From Candidatus Brevefilum sp. (lineage in GTDB: Bacteria > Chloroflexota > Anaerolineae > Anaerolineales > Anaerolineaceae): a DNA stretch of 64,000 bases. The notes under the pieces are model-generated. The model had not been told where the DNA came from, did not search any database, and saw only the letters and a list, made by a program, of their open reading frames with translations. Position numbers and translations under genes: made by a program. This document shows positions 44,413 through 52,851 of this stretch, in pieces; position 1 is the stretch's first letter, and each line of letters opens with the position of its first letter. The stretch covers positions 1 to 64,000 of the forward strand of contig JARGGB010000006.1 in the NCBI GenBank assembly GCA_029210815.1. The letters are read 5' to 3'.

Positions 44413-45042
44413 TCAAACTGCTTCTTGCGCTCCAGTATAAGGCGTCTCTTTTTCTACGGTTTCTTTTTTATTTTTATTGACCAATTTACCGGTGATATTG
44501 ACGACCCACTTCCAGTGCAAAGCAAAGTGCAGAATAGCAGCCATGGTCATGACGACCCCGCTCCAGGTGTGCATCATGTCCCAGGAAAACCTGGAGATAA
44601 TGAAACTTTGTGCATTTTGCCCGCCATCAGGGAAGAATAAAAAGAAGATGCCTGAAACAGCGCAAATCACAAAACTAATTCCAATCAACGCGTCTAAAAA
44701 GATGTTATAGGTCAGACGAGGTGCAAAAGATTTCCGTTTCCCGGTAATAACCTGCCAAGTGCGATTCGCAGTTCCAGTAATCCAGGACCAGTGAATGATG
44801 ATGTGTAATAAGGCTGCTATGATCATCAAAACGCCCGTCCATGTATGCAGCATGTCCCAGGTGTGTCGATCAACGATCACGCGAATATTATAGTAAGGGT
44901 TGCGCCCACCCTGGTAACCGCCAACAGGGAAAGCTAAAAAATACAAACTGGAAAGGATCGCAATCACCGCGCTCAATCCCAGGATCGCGTCGATCCACCA
45001 GTTCTGTCTGAGCTTTGGGGTCAGGTTGGATTTGTTTTTCAT
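44413..45042 (-). CDS. DUF4405-like membrane protein with duplicated His-rich helix pairs
   Basis: A 209-residue membrane protein with two similar halves. Each half has a hydrophobic helix followed by the block HTWDMLHTWTGVLMIIAALLH / FSWDMMHTWSGVVMTMAAIL and ends in IHW or LHW. The repeated HTW...LH...HW pattern resembles DUF4405 and cytochrome b561-like proteins, in which paired histidines can hold haem; haem binding here is inferred. The C-terminal tail is charged and cytosolic. It is divergently transcribed from the response regulator at 45175, with 132 bp between them. Confidence 0.7.
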   Translation of the reverse strand: MKNKSNLTPKLRQNWWIDAILGLSAVIAILSSLYFLAFPVGGYQGGRNPYYNIRVIVDRHTWDMLHTWTGVLMIIAALLHIIIHWSWITGTANRTWQVITGKRKSFAPRLTYNIFLDALIGISFVICAVSGIFFLFFPDGGQNAQSFIISRFSWDMMHTWSGVVMTMAAILHFALHWKWVVNITGKLVNKNKKETVEKETPYTGAQEAV

Positions 45043-45107
45043 TAAATGATTTCTCCATTTTTTAACAAAATTTCAACTTACATTGTAGTGAGCAGGCTTG
45101 AAGGAAT

Positions 45108-45137
45108 CTTGCAGATCCTGTGAAGAACTTGTGAAGA
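45108..45137 (+). promoter_or_regulatory. 11-bp-period direct repeats, candidate response-regulator site
   Basis: TGTGAAGA occurs at 45119-45126 and again at 45130-45137, exactly 11 bp apart; a weaker CTTGCAGA (45108-45115) continues the period upstream. OmpR/PhoB-type regulators bind such direct repeats. The site lies 25 bp before the -10 element of the response-regulator gene. Confidence 0.45.
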
Positions 45138-45162
45138 TAATACAGATTGCCCTTGAGTGGAC

Positions 45163-45168
45163 TATAAT
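45163..45168 (+). promoter_or_regulatory. -10 element giving a leaderless response-regulator mRNA
   Basis: TATAAT (45163-45168) is 6 nt before ATG 45175, so the mRNA would begin at the start codon. No good -35 is seen; activation from the repeats at 45108-45137 would fit. Confidence 0.55.
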
Positions 45169-45174
45169 AATTTT

Positions 45175-45864
45175 ATGTCTACTGTACTGGTTATTGAAGA
45201 TGAAAAAGAACTTGCGAATGTGCTGAAAGCCTATCTTGAGCGGTCAGGTTACGAAGTTTTGATGGCGCACAGGGGTGATCAGGGTTTGACCCTGTGGGAA
45301 ACTCACAAGCCGGATATGGTCTTGCTGGATTTAAACCTGCCGGGAATTGACGGCATTGATATCGCACGCCGAATTCGGCAGGAGGGTGACACACCGATCA
45401 TCATGGTCACAGCCCGAGTTGAAGAGGTTGATCGATTGCTTGGGCTTGAACTGGGTGCGGACGATTATATTACCAAACCCTTCTCGCCGCGAGAGGTTGT
45501 GGCACGTGTCAAGGCTGTTTTACGACGGGTAGAGAAAGCACCGACAGAGACGCAGAGTATCATGAAAATTGACGATCTGGAAATTGACCAGGAATCCCAT
45601 ACGGTCAACCAGGCGGGCGAGACACTTGATCTGACCCCTACTGAATTTGATTTACTTTCAACCATGGTCATTCAACCTGGCAGGGCTTTTTCAAGGCTGC
45701 AGTTGCTGGAAGCGATTCAAGGGATGGCCTATGAGGGCTATGAACGAAGTATTGACGCGCACATTAAGAACTTGCGTGCCAAGTTAGGAGACGACAGCAA
45801 GTCACCGCGCTATATTGAAACCGTTTTTGGCGTGGGTTACCGCTTTAAGAAGGGTAAAAAATGA
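45175..45864 (+). CDS. OmpR/PhoB-family response regulator
   Basis: A 229-residue regulator. Receiver domain 1-120 with acidic residues Glu8-Asp9 and phosphoacceptor Asp52 in VLLDLNLPGIDG, switch Thr in IIMVTAR and Lys in ITKPFSPREV. The C-terminal winged helix has LTPTEFDLLSTMV and YIETVFGVGYRFKK. ATG 45175 is preferred to GTG 45157 because TATAAT sits inside the longer frame. It overlaps the kinase gene through ATGA. Target genes may include the divergent DUF4405-like operon. Confidence 0.92.
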   Translation: MSTVLVIEDEKELANVLKAYLERSGYEVLMAHRGDQGLTLWETHKPDMVLLDLNLPGIDGIDIARRIRQEGDTPIIMVTARVEEVDRLLGLELGADDYITKPFSPREVVARVKAVLRRVEKAPTETQSIMKIDDLEIDQESHTVNQAGETLDLTPTEFDLLSTMVIQPGRAFSRLQLLEAIQGMAYEGYERSIDAHIKNLRAKLGDDSKSPRYIETVFGVGYRFKKGKK

Positions 45865-47228
45865 GCATGCGTTGGCGCTTATTGGGTGCGTTTGCACTTG
45901 TGATCATCATCGCGCTTGGTACGATTGCAGTAGTTACGCGATACACGACTGAACAAGAAGTTCAGCGTTTTTTGGGTTATGGGGGACAGGTCGGACTGGA
46001 AAATTTAGCCAGAACTTTAGAAAATTATTATGTAGACAACGGCTCGTGGTCTGGCATTTTTTCATCATCTGAAGCAAGGCCCGGCCGCGGGCAGGGTCAG
46101 CGCGGTTCAGGAATGGCTGGTATTGGCAGTCACATCCTAGTTGATGCCAGCGGCGTTGTGGTTTACAGCCCAAGGGAAGACGAAATTGGAATGCAGCTTT
46201 CCGATCAACAGCTCAGCCAGACCATAAATTTAGAGGTCTCTGGTGAGATTGTAGGTTACCTGATCCCAGAAGGTGGGATTCCGGACCTTCCTGACAATTT
46301 TGAAGGGCTCTTAATTGAGCGGGTGAACCGTGCCACATTATTGGCTGCTTTGGTATCAGGGGGAATTGCAATCCTCTTAGCGCTGGTCCTCGCCACGCTC
46401 ATCCTCAAGCCCGTGCGTGACTTAACGACAGCTGCCAGCAAGATGTCTGCTGGCGACCTCTCGCAGCGGGTGGAAGTACAGGGAAAGGGTGAAATCCATG
46501 CCCTTGGGCAGACCTTCAATCAGATGGCAGAATCCTTACAGGACGCCGAAGTTCGCCGCAGGGCGATGACAGCGGATATCGCCCATGAATTGCGGAACCC
46601 CCTGGCGATTCAGCGCGCCCATCTTGAAGCGCTTCAGGACGGCGTTTATCCTTTGAATTCGGAAAGCCTTGAACCCATTGCTGAACAAAACCAGCAGTTG
46701 ACCCGCCTTGTAGAAGATTTAAGGACCCTGGCTCTGGCAGATGCAGGTTCATTGGAGCTGAATAAACGTAAAATTGATCTCATTGAAGTATGCCTTGATA
46801 CGGTAAAACGTTTTGAACCGCAAACCCTTGGTAAAAATATCAAATTATTTACGGATTGTCAGCCGGAAGGATTATTGGTTGAGGCAGATAAAGAAAGGCT
46901 TCAGCAAATCCTGGATAACCTGATGCAGAATGCCATTCGTTATACGCCGGAAGCGGGTTGCATCAGGTTGAGTCTGCTGCGAGAGGGCGGCTTTGGTGTG
47001 TTCAAAATTCACAATAATGGACCACAATTATCAGAACAGGCTTTAAAACGCTTGTTTGAGCGGTTTTACAGGGCTGAAAAAGCACGCGATCGCGCCAGCG
47101 GCGGCACAGGCTTGGGACTGGCGATAGCCAGGCAATTAGCGAAAGCCCACGGCGGCAGCCTGGATGGGGCGAATCACTCTGAAGGAGGCGTCGTTTTCAC
47201 ATTAACCTTGCCGTTGATACCAGGCTAA
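45861..47228 (+). CDS. Sensor histidine kinase
   Basis: A 455-residue membrane kinase partnering the preceding regulator. TM1 is about 8-26, an extracytoplasmic sensing part 27-155 (with a Gly/Arg-rich GRGQGQRGSG stretch), TM2 about 160-180, HAMP 180-232, phospho-acceptor His242 in DIAHELRNPL, then N-box LMQNAIRYTPE and the HATPase G-boxes ending GGTGLGLAIA. The signal is unknown. The gene overlaps the response regulator by 4 nt and converges with an MFS gene after 16 nt. Confidence 0.92.
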   Translation: MSMRWRLLGAFALVIIIALGTIAVVTRYTTEQEVQRFLGYGGQVGLENLARTLENYYVDNGSWSGIFSSSEARPGRGQGQRGSGMAGIGSHILVDASGVVVYSPREDEIGMQLSDQQLSQTINLEVSGEIVGYLIPEGGIPDLPDNFEGLLIERVNRATLLAALVSGGIAILLALVLATLILKPVRDLTTAASKMSAGDLSQRVEVQGKGEIHALGQTFNQMAESLQDAEVRRRAMTADIAHELRNPLAIQRAHLEALQDGVYPLNSESLEPIAEQNQQLTRLVEDLRTLALADAGSLELNKRKIDLIEVCLDTVKRFEPQTLGKNIKLFTDCQPEGLLVEADKERLQQILDNLMQNAIRYTPEAGCIRLSLLREGGFGVFKIHNNGPQLSEQALKRLFERFYRAEKARDRASGGTGLGLAIARQLAKAHGGSLDGANHSEGGVVFTLTLPLIPG

Positions 47229-47244
47229 TACATATAATAGAGAT

Positions 47245-48447
47245 CTAAATCGTCTCTGGTGCAGGTTCCCGTTTAGTAAATACCAGTGATATTAAGGGGA
47301 GAATCAGCAGATTTAATCCGATCAAAATCATAAAGGTGGTGCTGAACCCGGTCAGGTCTGCCAGGGTGCCGCTGAGGTACATCCCAATGCCCTGTCCGAT
47401 ATTGGTGAAAGCCATCAGGATCGCATACATTGAAGCGGCGATGCGCGGGTCGACAAATCGCATGGCAGCGGCAAAATATTGGGTTTGATAGGTGCCATAG
47501 GTCACACCAAAAAGGATAACAAGAAAAATCCCAAGCACAAGACCATACTGGGGCGTCAAGAGAAAGGCCAATGTTGATAAAGACAGGCTGAGCAGAATAA
47601 CACCAATCACCAGGGCTTTTTTGGGCGGGTATTTTTTCATCAGCCAACCGCCAAGGAAACTGCCGCCGACAATGCCCAGGCTCCACACAGAAGTGATCAT
47701 GCCGGCTTCTGACAGGCTGATCCCAAATTGTGCTTCGAGGTAAGGGTTGATCATTTGATTTGCACCCAGGATGATCACAAACATCAATAAACCCATTAAG
47801 CCAGCTAAGAGAGTCCGTTTATCAAATGCCTTAAATGCAGACCAATCGAAACGTTTTTCAACATCCTTTTGCTTCTCATGGACAAAGAACATAAATGGGA
47901 CGGGGATCAGTGTGAGGGCGGCTAACCCCCAAAATACAGACAGCCATGAGACATTTTCAGCCAGGAAACCCACAATGGTTGCCGCAGCAATTGATCCGAC
48001 AGCACGTCCGCCGACCATGAATCCCTGGATGGTGCCCTGTTCTTCTACCGGGGTGGTATCCAATGCCAGTCCATCGGTGCAGGTGTCATAGAGTGCCATT
48101 CCAAGCTGCAATGTGAAAGAAATGGCAACATATCCCCAGAAGTGTGTCCCTGGGTTGATGAAAGGTGCGGCTACCAGGCACAGAAATTGAACAAGTAAAC
48201 CAATGAAGATGTAGGGTTTGCGATGTCCCAGCCCAAGCAGGTTTACCCGATCGCTCAAAATGCCAAGCCCAATTTTGAGGACAAAAGGCAGCAATGCAAT
48301 GAATCCAAAGATGCCGACATCTGTCATTTGCAAGCCGTTATCCAGCAAGTAAAGGGCATTCAGGGCTGCAAAGAAGCCCATTATTGTCCCCTGTGTGAAA
48401 TAAAGGGAACCAAAGGTCAGGTAACGCAGGATTTTATTTTTTGCCAT
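47245..48447 (-). CDS. MFS transporter, AmpG/acetyl-CoA transporter-like
   Basis: A 400-residue twelve-helix carrier. LYFTQGTIMGFFAAL near the N-terminus, KIGLGILSDRVNLLGLGHRKPYI in the first loop and YDTCTDGLALDTTPVEEQG resemble the AmpG/SLC33 branch, where AQDIAVDGWAL-like segments occur. AmpG imports muropeptides; here the substrate is undetermined. GGAGG precedes the start by 4 nt. No cell-wall recycling gene is adjacent except that SurE lies upstream, which is unrelated. Confidence 0.8.
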   Translation of the reverse strand: MAKNKILRYLTFGSLYFTQGTIMGFFAALNALYLLDNGLQMTDVGIFGFIALLPFVLKIGLGILSDRVNLLGLGHRKPYIFIGLLVQFLCLVAAPFINPGTHFWGYVAISFTLQLGMALYDTCTDGLALDTTPVEEQGTIQGFMVGGRAVGSIAAATIVGFLAENVSWLSVFWGLAALTLIPVPFMFFVHEKQKDVEKRFDWSAFKAFDKRTLLAGLMGLLMFVIILGANQMINPYLEAQFGISLSEAGMITSVWSLGIVGGSFLGGWLMKKYPPKKALVIGVILLSLSLSTLAFLLTPQYGLVLGIFLVILFGVTYGTYQTQYFAAAMRFVDPRIAASMYAILMAFTNIGQGIGMYLSGTLADLTGFSTTFMILIGLNLLILPLISLVFTKREPAPETI

Positions 48448-48523
48448 GTATCCTCCAGTGTTCTCCGATGCTAAAGCAAGTATACATGATAAACGAGCAG
48501 GTTTTGATCCATTAAAAAAGAAA

Positions 48524-48547
48524 AGCCCCGGGTGTTGATCCGGGGCT
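48524..48547 (-). terminator. Terminator of surE
   Basis: AGCCCCGG (48524-48531) and CCGGGGCT (48540-48547) form an 8-bp GC stem; on the minus strand TTTTCTTTTTTAATGG follows. Confidence 0.8.
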
Positions 48548-48566
48548 GGGTTGTTTTTTCTACCAA

Positions 48567-49376
48567 TTATTCTTTAAGCAGATCAGCTAAAGCATCTAAA
48601 TCTGTCCGGGAGGTCAGGTCAACGCTGATCGGGGTGATCGAAACCTTTCCATCGACCAACAGCGCATAAATATCACTGTCTTTTTCAAGTTTATCAGGTT
48701 CAATGCGAATATCATAACCCATTGGACCGGGATCTGAAAAGGAATTTCGTTGTGATGGCACAGGATAGTAGTGGAGAACGCGTGATTGCCTGGTTATCAC
48801 CCAGGGCGTTTCTGGTGTGGCGTCTATGGGAACGTCAATTTTCAGTACATCGACATCCTGCGGAAGCGATGTTTCAAGCACCTTCTTTGCAATTAAGTGG
48901 GTAAAAAACCCGGCGACGTTAAAATCAATTTCGGGTGAATGTGTAAAATGGTGTTCTTTCCCTGTTTGCAATGAGACAGCCAGCGAGGGGATGCCCAGAG
49001 AGGCTGCTTCCAGGGCTGCACCGATTGTGCCTGAAACGGTCAGGGCTGAGCCAACATTCTCGCCGTAATTAATTCCAGAAACGACCAGGTCAGGAATTTC
49101 TTTGATAACATCAAAAATCCCATGTGCAACGGATTGTCCGGGGGAGCCGTCAACAGCAAAAACTTCCCAATCTCTGCCGTTAACATGAAGGGTCATCTTT
49201 TCGATGATGCCGGTTGAAGTCGCAGGCATGCTGTGCCCGGTGCTGGTCTGCTGGCGAAGCGGCGCAACCACATGAACAAAGCCCAGGGTGTCGAGAGCTT
49301 CTGCTGCAGCCCATAAACCAGGCGAGTGGATGGAGTCGTCGTTGGTTAAGAGTATTTGTATGTTTTTATCGTTCAT
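48567..49376 (-). CDS. surE: 5'-nucleotidase SurE
   Basis: A 269-residue SurE phosphatase, hydrolysing nucleoside 5'- or 3'-monophosphates with a divalent metal. Metal ligands Asp13-Asp14 in LLTNDDS, the PLRQQTSTGHSMP loop and VVSGINYGENVG are in family order. The usual NDDG is NDDS here. ATG 49376 is preferred over the extended frame to 49418, because a TATAAT lies at 49386-49391 on the minus strand inside the extension and the family N-terminus starts here. Length is normal. Confidence 0.92.
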   Translation of the reverse strand: MNDKNIQILLTNDDSIHSPGLWAAAEALDTLGFVHVVAPLRQQTSTGHSMPATSTGIIEKMTLHVNGRDWEVFAVDGSPGQSVAHGIFDVIKEIPDLVVSGINYGENVGSALTVSGTIGAALEAASLGIPSLAVSLQTGKEHHFTHSPEIDFNVAGFFTHLIAKKVLETSLPQDVDVLKIDVPIDATPETPWVITRQSRVLHYYPVPSQRNSFSDPGPMGYDIRIEPDKLEKDSDIYALLVDGKVSITPISVDLTSRTDLDALADLLKE

Positions 49377-49385
49377 AATGTTTTG

Positions 49386-49391
49386 ATTATA
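49386..49391 (-). promoter_or_regulatory. -10 element giving a near-leaderless surE mRNA
   Basis: TATAAT on the minus strand (49391 to 49386) ends 9 nt before ATG 49376; predicted leader about 3 nt. No clear -35 hexamer. Confidence 0.45.
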
Positions 49392-49478
49392 TTTCCTTTT
49401 GATTGAAATATTATCCATCTAATGTCAAGATCGTATTAACATTCAGGCAGGTTCAAGCACAGCGCAAAAGTCTTGTGA

Positions 49479-49943
49479 TCATGTTGTGGTAGATTTCTGC
49501 AGGGGTTCGGTAATTGCGTATACTTCCCCATTTTTACACTTCGCAGCAAAGGATTGGATTATTTCAATCATCGCCATCAATCCATTGGTGCGCTGTGAGG
49601 AAAGATGTTTATTAAGCCCCGTTTCTTCAAAAAAGGTCAGGTCAGCCTGGAAAACTTGCTCCGCAGGCTGACCGGAGAAGACCTGCATCAAAAGAGCTGC
49701 CAAACCCTTGACGATCAGCGAATCGCTGTCAGCCTTGAAATACACCTTATCCCCCTGGCATTCGCGGTGAAGCCAAACGGTAGACTGGCAGCCGCGCACA
49801 ATATTAGCCTCTGAGCGGTAAGCTTCGGGCATGGGTTCCATCTTTTGCCCAAGTTCAATTAAGTAGGCATAGCGTTCATCCCATTCCGGCAGGAAGGAAA
49901 AATCTTCAATAATGCTGTTTTGGATTTCCTGGATAGAGGCCAT
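49479..49943 (-). CDS. sufE: SufE family sulfur-transfer protein
   Basis: A 154-residue SufE-like protein that accepts persulfide sulfur from the cysteine desulfurase encoded just upstream. The acceptor Cys52 lies in NIVRGCQSTVWL, as in E. coli SufE (Cys51). It starts 3 nt after the sufS stop, so the two are one operon. Length is slightly above the family norm because of a short C-terminal extension. Confidence 0.92.
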   Translation of the reverse strand: MASIQEIQNSIIEDFSFLPEWDERYAYLIELGQKMEPMPEAYRSEANIVRGCQSTVWLHRECQGDKVYFKADSDSLIVKGLAALLMQVFSGQPAEQVFQADLTFFEETGLNKHLSSQRTNGLMAMIEIIQSFAAKCKNGEVYAITEPLQKSTTT

Positions 49944-49946
49944 AGT

Positions 49947-51170
49947 TTATTTTCCTAACATCTTAAGGGCTTTTTTGATGGCAGCGACAAGGGAGTCAAT
50001 GTCGGATTTGGTGTTGTAAAACGCAAGGGATGCCCTGACAGTGCCTTCGACGCCAAGGGCAGTCATGATTGGTTGTGTGCAGTGATGCCCGGTGCGCACG
50101 GCAACACCCTGGGTGTCGAGCAAGGTGCCCAAATCAAAATGGTGAATGCCTTCCACATTAAAGGCGATGATGCTGGTATGTCGTTTGGCTTTGCTGTAAA
50201 TTTTCAGGCCGTCGATCTCACTCAGTTTTTCAAAGCCGTATTGAAGCACGTCATCTTCATGAGCGATCAGCTCATCAAAATTGAAATTGTTAATGTAATC
50301 AATGGCTGCAGCCAGCCCAATCGGACCCACGATGTTGGGCGTCCCAGCCTCAAATTTGAAGGGGAGTTTATTATAGGTGGTCTTTTCAACGGACACCTGG
50401 TCAATCATTTCGCCACCTCCCTGGTAGGGCGGCATAGCATCCAGCCATTTTTCTTTACCGTAAAGGACGCCAATCCCGGTCGGCCCATAAATTTTGTGCC
50501 CGGAAAAGGCATAAAAATCTGCATCCAAATCCTGGACATCATGCTCGATATGCTGAACCGATTGGGCAGCATCCACAAGCACTGCCGCGCCAGCATCATG
50601 TGCCATCTTAATGATTTCTTTAGCGGGGTTGACGGTGCCCAGGGAATTGGAGACGTGGTTAAAGGCAAGGATGCGCGTCCTCTCGTTTAATGATTTTTCG
50701 AGGACATCCAATTTCAGGTCACCATTTTCATCAAAGGGGACAACCCTGAAATTGGCACCCTGCCGCTCACACATCATCTGCCAGGGGACAAAATTGGAGT
50801 GGTGCTCTAATTCTGTGACAATGACTTCATCTCCTGGTTTTACAAAAGCCTGCCCAAAGGAGGACGCGACCAGGTTTATTGCCTCTGTTGTTCCCCGGGT
50901 GAAGATGATTTCGCGGTCATGCCTGGCGTTGATATAATCCTTTATCGTATTGCGAGCCGCCTCATGGGCTTCGGTTGCCAGGTTTGAAAGGTGGTGTGTC
51001 CCGCGATGGATGTTGCTGTTGTAATTTGTGTAATAATCTACAATGGCATCGATAACCGTCTGCGGTTTTTGTGTTGTGGCTGCATTATCCAGGTAGGTGA
51101 GCGGTTTGCCATTAACAGATCTCGATAAAATCGGAAAATCTTCTCGAATTTTTTCAACATTAATTGCCAT
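49947..51170 (-). CDS. sufS: Cysteine desulfurase SufS
   Basis: A 407-residue group II PLP-dependent cysteine desulfurase supplying sulfur for Fe-S cluster assembly. The PLP Lys226 is in SGHKIYGPTG and the persulfide Cys364 in RTGHHCTQP; both numbers equal those of E. coli SufS. GAAGGAC precedes the start. Scaffold genes sufBCD are not in the window, so the suf system is split in this genome or lies elsewhere. Confidence 0.95.
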   Translation of the reverse strand: MAINVEKIREDFPILSRSVNGKPLTYLDNAATTQKPQTVIDAIVDYYTNYNSNIHRGTHHLSNLATEAHEAARNTIKDYINARHDREIIFTRGTTEAINLVASSFGQAFVKPGDEVIVTELEHHSNFVPWQMMCERQGANFRVVPFDENGDLKLDVLEKSLNERTRILAFNHVSNSLGTVNPAKEIIKMAHDAGAAVLVDAAQSVQHIEHDVQDLDADFYAFSGHKIYGPTGIGVLYGKEKWLDAMPPYQGGGEMIDQVSVEKTTYNKLPFKFEAGTPNIVGPIGLAAAIDYINNFNFDELIAHEDDVLQYGFEKLSEIDGLKIYSKAKRHTSIIAFNVEGIHHFDLGTLLDTQGVAVRTGHHCTQPIMTALGVEGTVRASLAFYNTKSDIDSLVAAIKKALKMLGK

Positions 51171-51255
51171 AGTGTCCTTCGCTTTAAAATTTATTTATTG
51201 CATTTTACCCGACATGCAATCATATTGGATAATTCAGGTATAAATTAATTTGATC

Positions 51256-52830
51256 CTATGCAACCTTTGATAAAAAAATGACCTGAACCGGGGTGCCAAT
51301 ATCTGCACCCAGGGTTTTTGAAGCATCGCCATTGACGATGGCAATTGAAAGATAACCGCTGCTGTCAATGGTTGCAATCAGGTCGCCCTCCTGTGCATTG
51401 CCAAAGGTGGCTGTGAGTCCGTGAATACACTTGTCTTCGATGTTCACGGTCATCTCCCCAATGTCATTTTCGAGTAAATCCCCCATGAGATTTGTGCTCA
51501 GGTTGCCAAAAATATCCACCATGATCACCTCGCCCAGCCACCCCTGGTCCGTCAATGATGGTTGGGGTAACGCTAGCGTGATAGGATCGTCAATCCTGTC
51601 GCCCAGCCTATCCAGCGGCATGCCATTTACAAGGTGGGCGGCGACAGGGGCGAAGATATCCCGTCCATGGAAGGATATGCTTGGGTCTGTCAACCAGTAT
51701 TTTGATTGGTTTAAACTGACGATTTCAATGACCCCTCCAGTTTTATGAGCACGCTCCAGGATGGGCGTCAAAAGGCCGTTGTCCGGTGCAACAAAGTAGT
51801 GTTCGCCAATTAAGGCTGCAAGGGCACGACGCCGGGTGCCTACACCGGGGTCTACCACCGCCACATTAACTGAGCCAGCGGGGAAATAGGGCAGCGCTTG
51901 TGCAAGCAGATGTCCACCCAGGCGGATATTCTGTGGTCGAACCTGGTGGCTGATATCGATGATGTTTGTTTGAGGGGCAATATTCGTGATCACACCTTTC
52001 ATCACGCCAACAAAATGGTCTTGAAGCCCGAAATCCGTCAACAGGGTCAGTGTCCCATTAGGTTCTACGGCATGCGGCTTGGACGGGCTGTTGATATTGG
52101 ACTTAACATCATCATAATTCAAGCCCTGTCGGAGACTTTGGGCAAATATTTCTGGCAGCCCTGTCATGCGCATGGCATCTACAGCAGACATGATGTCATA
52201 TGGGACTCTGTAGAAATTGACTGAGACCTCTTTATCCTGAATATCTAATACGGCATAGCTGGCACGGGGGTCACCATCATCCAATCGACCGACGCTGCCC
52301 GGGTTAATGAACAAAGTATTATCCACTTTTCTTTTGAATGCCTGGTGGGAATGGCCGCATAGAATGATCTCAGCATCCGTCATTTCAGCCAGGTCAGCCA
52401 GGCGATTATCAGGGGTGTCCGTCCCGATATGTTCACTGACGGATGCTGGACTGCCGTGGGTCATCAAGATGTTTTTACCTGCAATTTCAAGCTGACGGGT
52501 TTCTGGCAGGGTTTTAAGATATTTGATGGATTTCTTGGAAAGCGCCTGATAGGTCCAGGCAAACATGGCGCGTTTATCAGGGTTATTGATCTTTTGCCAT
52601 CCCGTGTTTCGATGTGCTTTACTGATGACTTTTTTGTCATAATTCCCGAGAATGTTGATGACCCGTTCATTTTTTGACCATCCCACCACTTGTTCAGGGT
52701 GCGGACCGTAACCTGTTAAGTCGCCCAGGTTTAAAATCATTTGATCCGCTGCCTGATTTCGGACATGGCGCAGGACGGCTTCAAGGGCGGGCAAATTGCC
52801 GTGAATATCGGAAATAAGGGTGATTTTCAT
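51256..52830 (-). CDS. Fusion of metallophosphoesterase and SAM hydroxide adenosyltransferase (DUF62)
   Basis: A 524-residue two-domain protein. Residues 1 to about 245 are a calcineurin-like phosphoesterase: Asp8-x-His10 in LISDIHGN, GDLTGYGP, GNYDKK (Tyr where GNHD is usual), MTHGSP and CGHSHQ. Residues about 258-520 are an S-adenosylmethionine hydrolase of the DUF62 family: TLLTDFGLQDHFVGVMKGV, DPGVGTRRR and FHGRDIFAP, which supply the Asp-Arg-His triad and split SAM to adenosine and methionine. The frame is continuous with no stop between. The fusion is unusual in my experience. It lies 21 nt after the CHAD gene, in one operon. Confidence 0.88.
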   Translation of the reverse strand: MKITLISDIHGNLPALEAVLRHVRNQAADQMILNLGDLTGYGPHPEQVVGWSKNERVINILGNYDKKVISKAHRNTGWQKINNPDKRAMFAWTYQALSKKSIKYLKTLPETRQLEIAGKNILMTHGSPASVSEHIGTDTPDNRLADLAEMTDAEIILCGHSHQAFKRKVDNTLFINPGSVGRLDDGDPRASYAVLDIQDKEVSVNFYRVPYDIMSAVDAMRMTGLPEIFAQSLRQGLNYDDVKSNINSPSKPHAVEPNGTLTLLTDFGLQDHFVGVMKGVITNIAPQTNIIDISHQVRPQNIRLGGHLLAQALPYFPAGSVNVAVVDPGVGTRRRALAALIGEHYFVAPDNGLLTPILERAHKTGGVIEIVSLNQSKYWLTDPSISFHGRDIFAPVAAHLVNGMPLDRLGDRIDDPITLALPQPSLTDQGWLGEVIMVDIFGNLSTNLMGDLLENDIGEMTVNIEDKCIHGLTATFGNAQEGDLIATIDSSGYLSIAIVNGDASKTLGADIGTPVQVIFLSKVA

Positions 52831-52851
52831 CGTCTATTTTCTCAAATTAGG

